64,000 nucleotides of DNA from Acinetobacter parvus DSM 16617 = CIP 108168 (lineage in GTDB: Bacteria > Pseudomonadota > Gammaproteobacteria > Pseudomonadales > Moraxellaceae), in contig NZ_KB849212.1 in NCBI RefSeq assembly GCF_000368025.1, positions 1,411,198 through 1,475,197 of the forward strand, in the 5' to 3' direction. Below, one piece after another: positions 62,912 to 64,000 of this stretch (the first letter of the stretch is position 1; every line of letters begins with the position of its first letter). A program made the translations under genes and the position numbers. Under the pieces are notes generated by a model. It made no database searches, was not told the DNA's origin, and worked only from the letters and a program-made list of their open reading frames with translations.

Positions 62912-64000
62912 TGGCGAATTCAAACATGAGGTGCGACAGTTTCAAAAGCCATATGATAATCAACAAGCTGAGCAAATTTCTCTAATGGTGTAAGCCAATC
63001 TAACGCCTTTCTAGGACGAGTATTCAGTGACATGGCAACTTGATTTAAATAATGCTGATCTGCCTGATTTAAATCAATCCCTTTAGGTAAATATTGCCTA
63101 ATTAAACCATTCATATTTTCGCATGTGCCTTTTTGCCAAGGTGAATGTGGGTCACAGAAATATACATCTATGCCTAAATCTTCTTCGAGTATTTTATGTT
63201 CTGACATCTCGCGTCCACGGTCATAGGTCAACGTTTTACGCAGTTCTGCAGGTAAATATTTCAGAGCTTCAGTTAAAGCCTTGCGCACTGATTCTGCCTT
63301 TGCATCAGGTAATGTTGCCAAGATACAGAGCCGTGTATTTCGTTCAATAAGTGTTGCTATCGAACTTTTATTGTCTTTACCTTTAATTAAATCAGCTTCC
63401 CAATGACCCGGTATTTTTCTTTCTTGAACTTCGGCTGGGCGCTCATGAATAGTTTTAATATCCTGTAATATAGAATCTTTTTTAGGTTCACCGTTAGCTT
63501 TTCGCTTTTTATTTTCATGACGCAGACAGGATAATAAGTCTTTTTTCAACTCACCCTTGGGTAATGCTCGTATCGTTGAATAAATCGTTGTATGGCTTAC
63601 ATTCATTGTTTGATCCAAATCAGGAAATGTCTTTAAACGCTTTGCTATTTGCTGAGGAGACCATAAACAACGGATCGCTTCAACAATAAATTTCCAGAGG
63701 ATTGAATCGATTTTGAGTTTTCTGTGACCACGTCTACGTCTAGCGAAGGTGTTATCAGAAGCATATCGAGCTTGATAAACGTCATTGATGCTATTTCTTT
63801 TAAGCTCACGATAGATCGTACTAGGATGTCTTTTAATGAGTTCAGCAAATTTTCTGGCTGAAAAGCCTTCTTTTCTTGACTCAAGCATTAATGCAGTACG
63901 ATCTTCAAAGTTAAGATGATGGTATGACAATTTTATATACTCCATAAACCCTTTAAATTAATTAGGTGGTTTATGTCGCACTTCAAGTTTTACTCTGCCA
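62912..64000. mobile_element. IS30-family insertion sequence, ISAba125-like
   Basis: A 1089-bp element with inverted repeats TGGCGAATTCAAACATGAGG at the left (62912) and, read inward from 64000, TGGCAGAGTAAAACTTGAAG. Both continue with TGCGACA; about 20 of 27 positions match. It contains one transposase gene. Length and repeats agree with my memory of ISAba125 (about 1.09 kb). The window ends exactly at its outer terminus, so its target duplication is not seen. Confidence 0.85.
62920..63945 (-). CDS. IS30-family transposase
   Basis: A 341-residue DDE transposase. The N-terminal helix-turn-helix region has NFEDRTALMLESRKEGFSAR and FAELIKRHPSTIYRELKRN. The IS30 catalytic core shows D1 in GHWEADLIKG, D2 in TYDRGREMSEH and E in PWQKGTCENMNGLIRQYLP. 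The C-terminus (FETVAPHV) is coded by the left inverted repeat. The gene is intact, so the element may move. Confidence 0.93.
   Translation of the reverse strand: MEYIKLSYHHLNFEDRTALMLESRKEGFSARKFAELIKRHPSTIYRELKRNSINDVYQARYASDNTFARRRRGHRKLKIDSILWKFIVEAIRCLWSPQQIAKRLKTFPDLDQTMNVSHTTIYSTIRALPKGELKKDLLSCLRHENKKRKANGEPKKDSILQDIKTIHERPAEVQERKIPGHWEADLIKGKDNKSSIATLIERNTRLCILATLPDAKAESVRKALTEALKYLPAELRKTLTYDRGREMSEHKILEEDLGIDVYFCDPHSPWQKGTCENMNGLIRQYLPKGIDLNQADQHYLNQVAMSLNTRPRKALDWLTPLEKFAQLVDYHMAFETVAPHV

Noticed and set aside
1..64000. tRNA or rRNA genes
   Set aside because: I looked through the intergenic regions and saw no cloverleaf or rRNA-like stretch. A tRNAscan/Infernal run would be decisive.

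Overview
The window looks like the chromosome of an Acinetobacter species. The gene orders serB/smp, ribB-ribH-nusB-thiL-pgpA, glmU-glmS, dapA-bamC-purC, dnaJ-dapB and fmt-rsmB, the moderately AT-rich coding sequence, a class C (ADC-like) beta-lactamase remnant and an ISAba125-like IS30 copy all point that way. The species cannot be fixed from sequence alone.

Backbone, 1-12.7 kb: partial pncB, dtd, an SCP2-domain protein and a small membrane protein; then serB divergent from an smp-like gene; then a riboflavin/thiamine/phospholipid block (ribB with a degenerate RibA-like tail, ribH, nusB, thiL, pgpA); then glmU-glmS.

Mobile region, 12,700-26,162: a complete Tn7-family transposon of 13,463 bp sits 25 bp after the glmS stop codon. 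It has TGT...ACA ends, a 5-bp target duplication GTTCG, three tandem TnsB-type repeats at the glmS-proximal (right) end and three spaced ones at the distal (left) end. It carries full-length tnsA-tnsB-tnsC-tnsD-tnsE with the TnsA, TnsB and TnsC catalytic or nucleotide-binding residues and the TnsD zinc-finger residues present. The insertion split the glmS terminator hairpin at its TTCG loop. The cargo is a five-gene AT-rich module: a GHKL (MORC/paraMORC-like) ATPase, a 407-residue protein I do not recognise, a C5-cytosine DNA methyltransferase, a small XRE regulator resembling restriction-modification C proteins with two palindromic operators, and a winged-helix/coiled-coil protein. The first three read as one restriction or anti-phage system with no recognisable nuclease. 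This is the most interesting part of the window.

Backbone, 26.2-43.6 kb: YitT-family protein, Lrp regulator, pncA, dapA-bamC-purC, rarA, PQQ sugar dehydrogenase, YcgN, a DUF1328 small protein, dienelactone hydrolase, mutY, an M23 lipoprotein, tag, a zinc alcohol dehydrogenase, a START-domain protein, dapB and dnaJ. This stretch also holds decayed genes: an acyltransferase with an internal deletion, a heavily deleted ADC-like beta-lactamase and the tail of an IS982-type transposase.

Backbone, 43.7-64 kb: an RND efflux pump with its lipoprotein adaptor and a divergent TetR regulator around a 38-bp palindrome; ppc; a RutG-like permease; a two-domain DsbA-like protein; ilvD; fmt-rsmB; a divergent YidD-like protein; a MetS/NSS sodium symporter pair; and an outer-membrane beta-barrel protein. 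The window ends in nested insertion sequences: an IS630-family transposase gene with a probable -1 frameshift site, cut by an ISAba125-like IS30 element whose outer inverted repeat ends at the last base.
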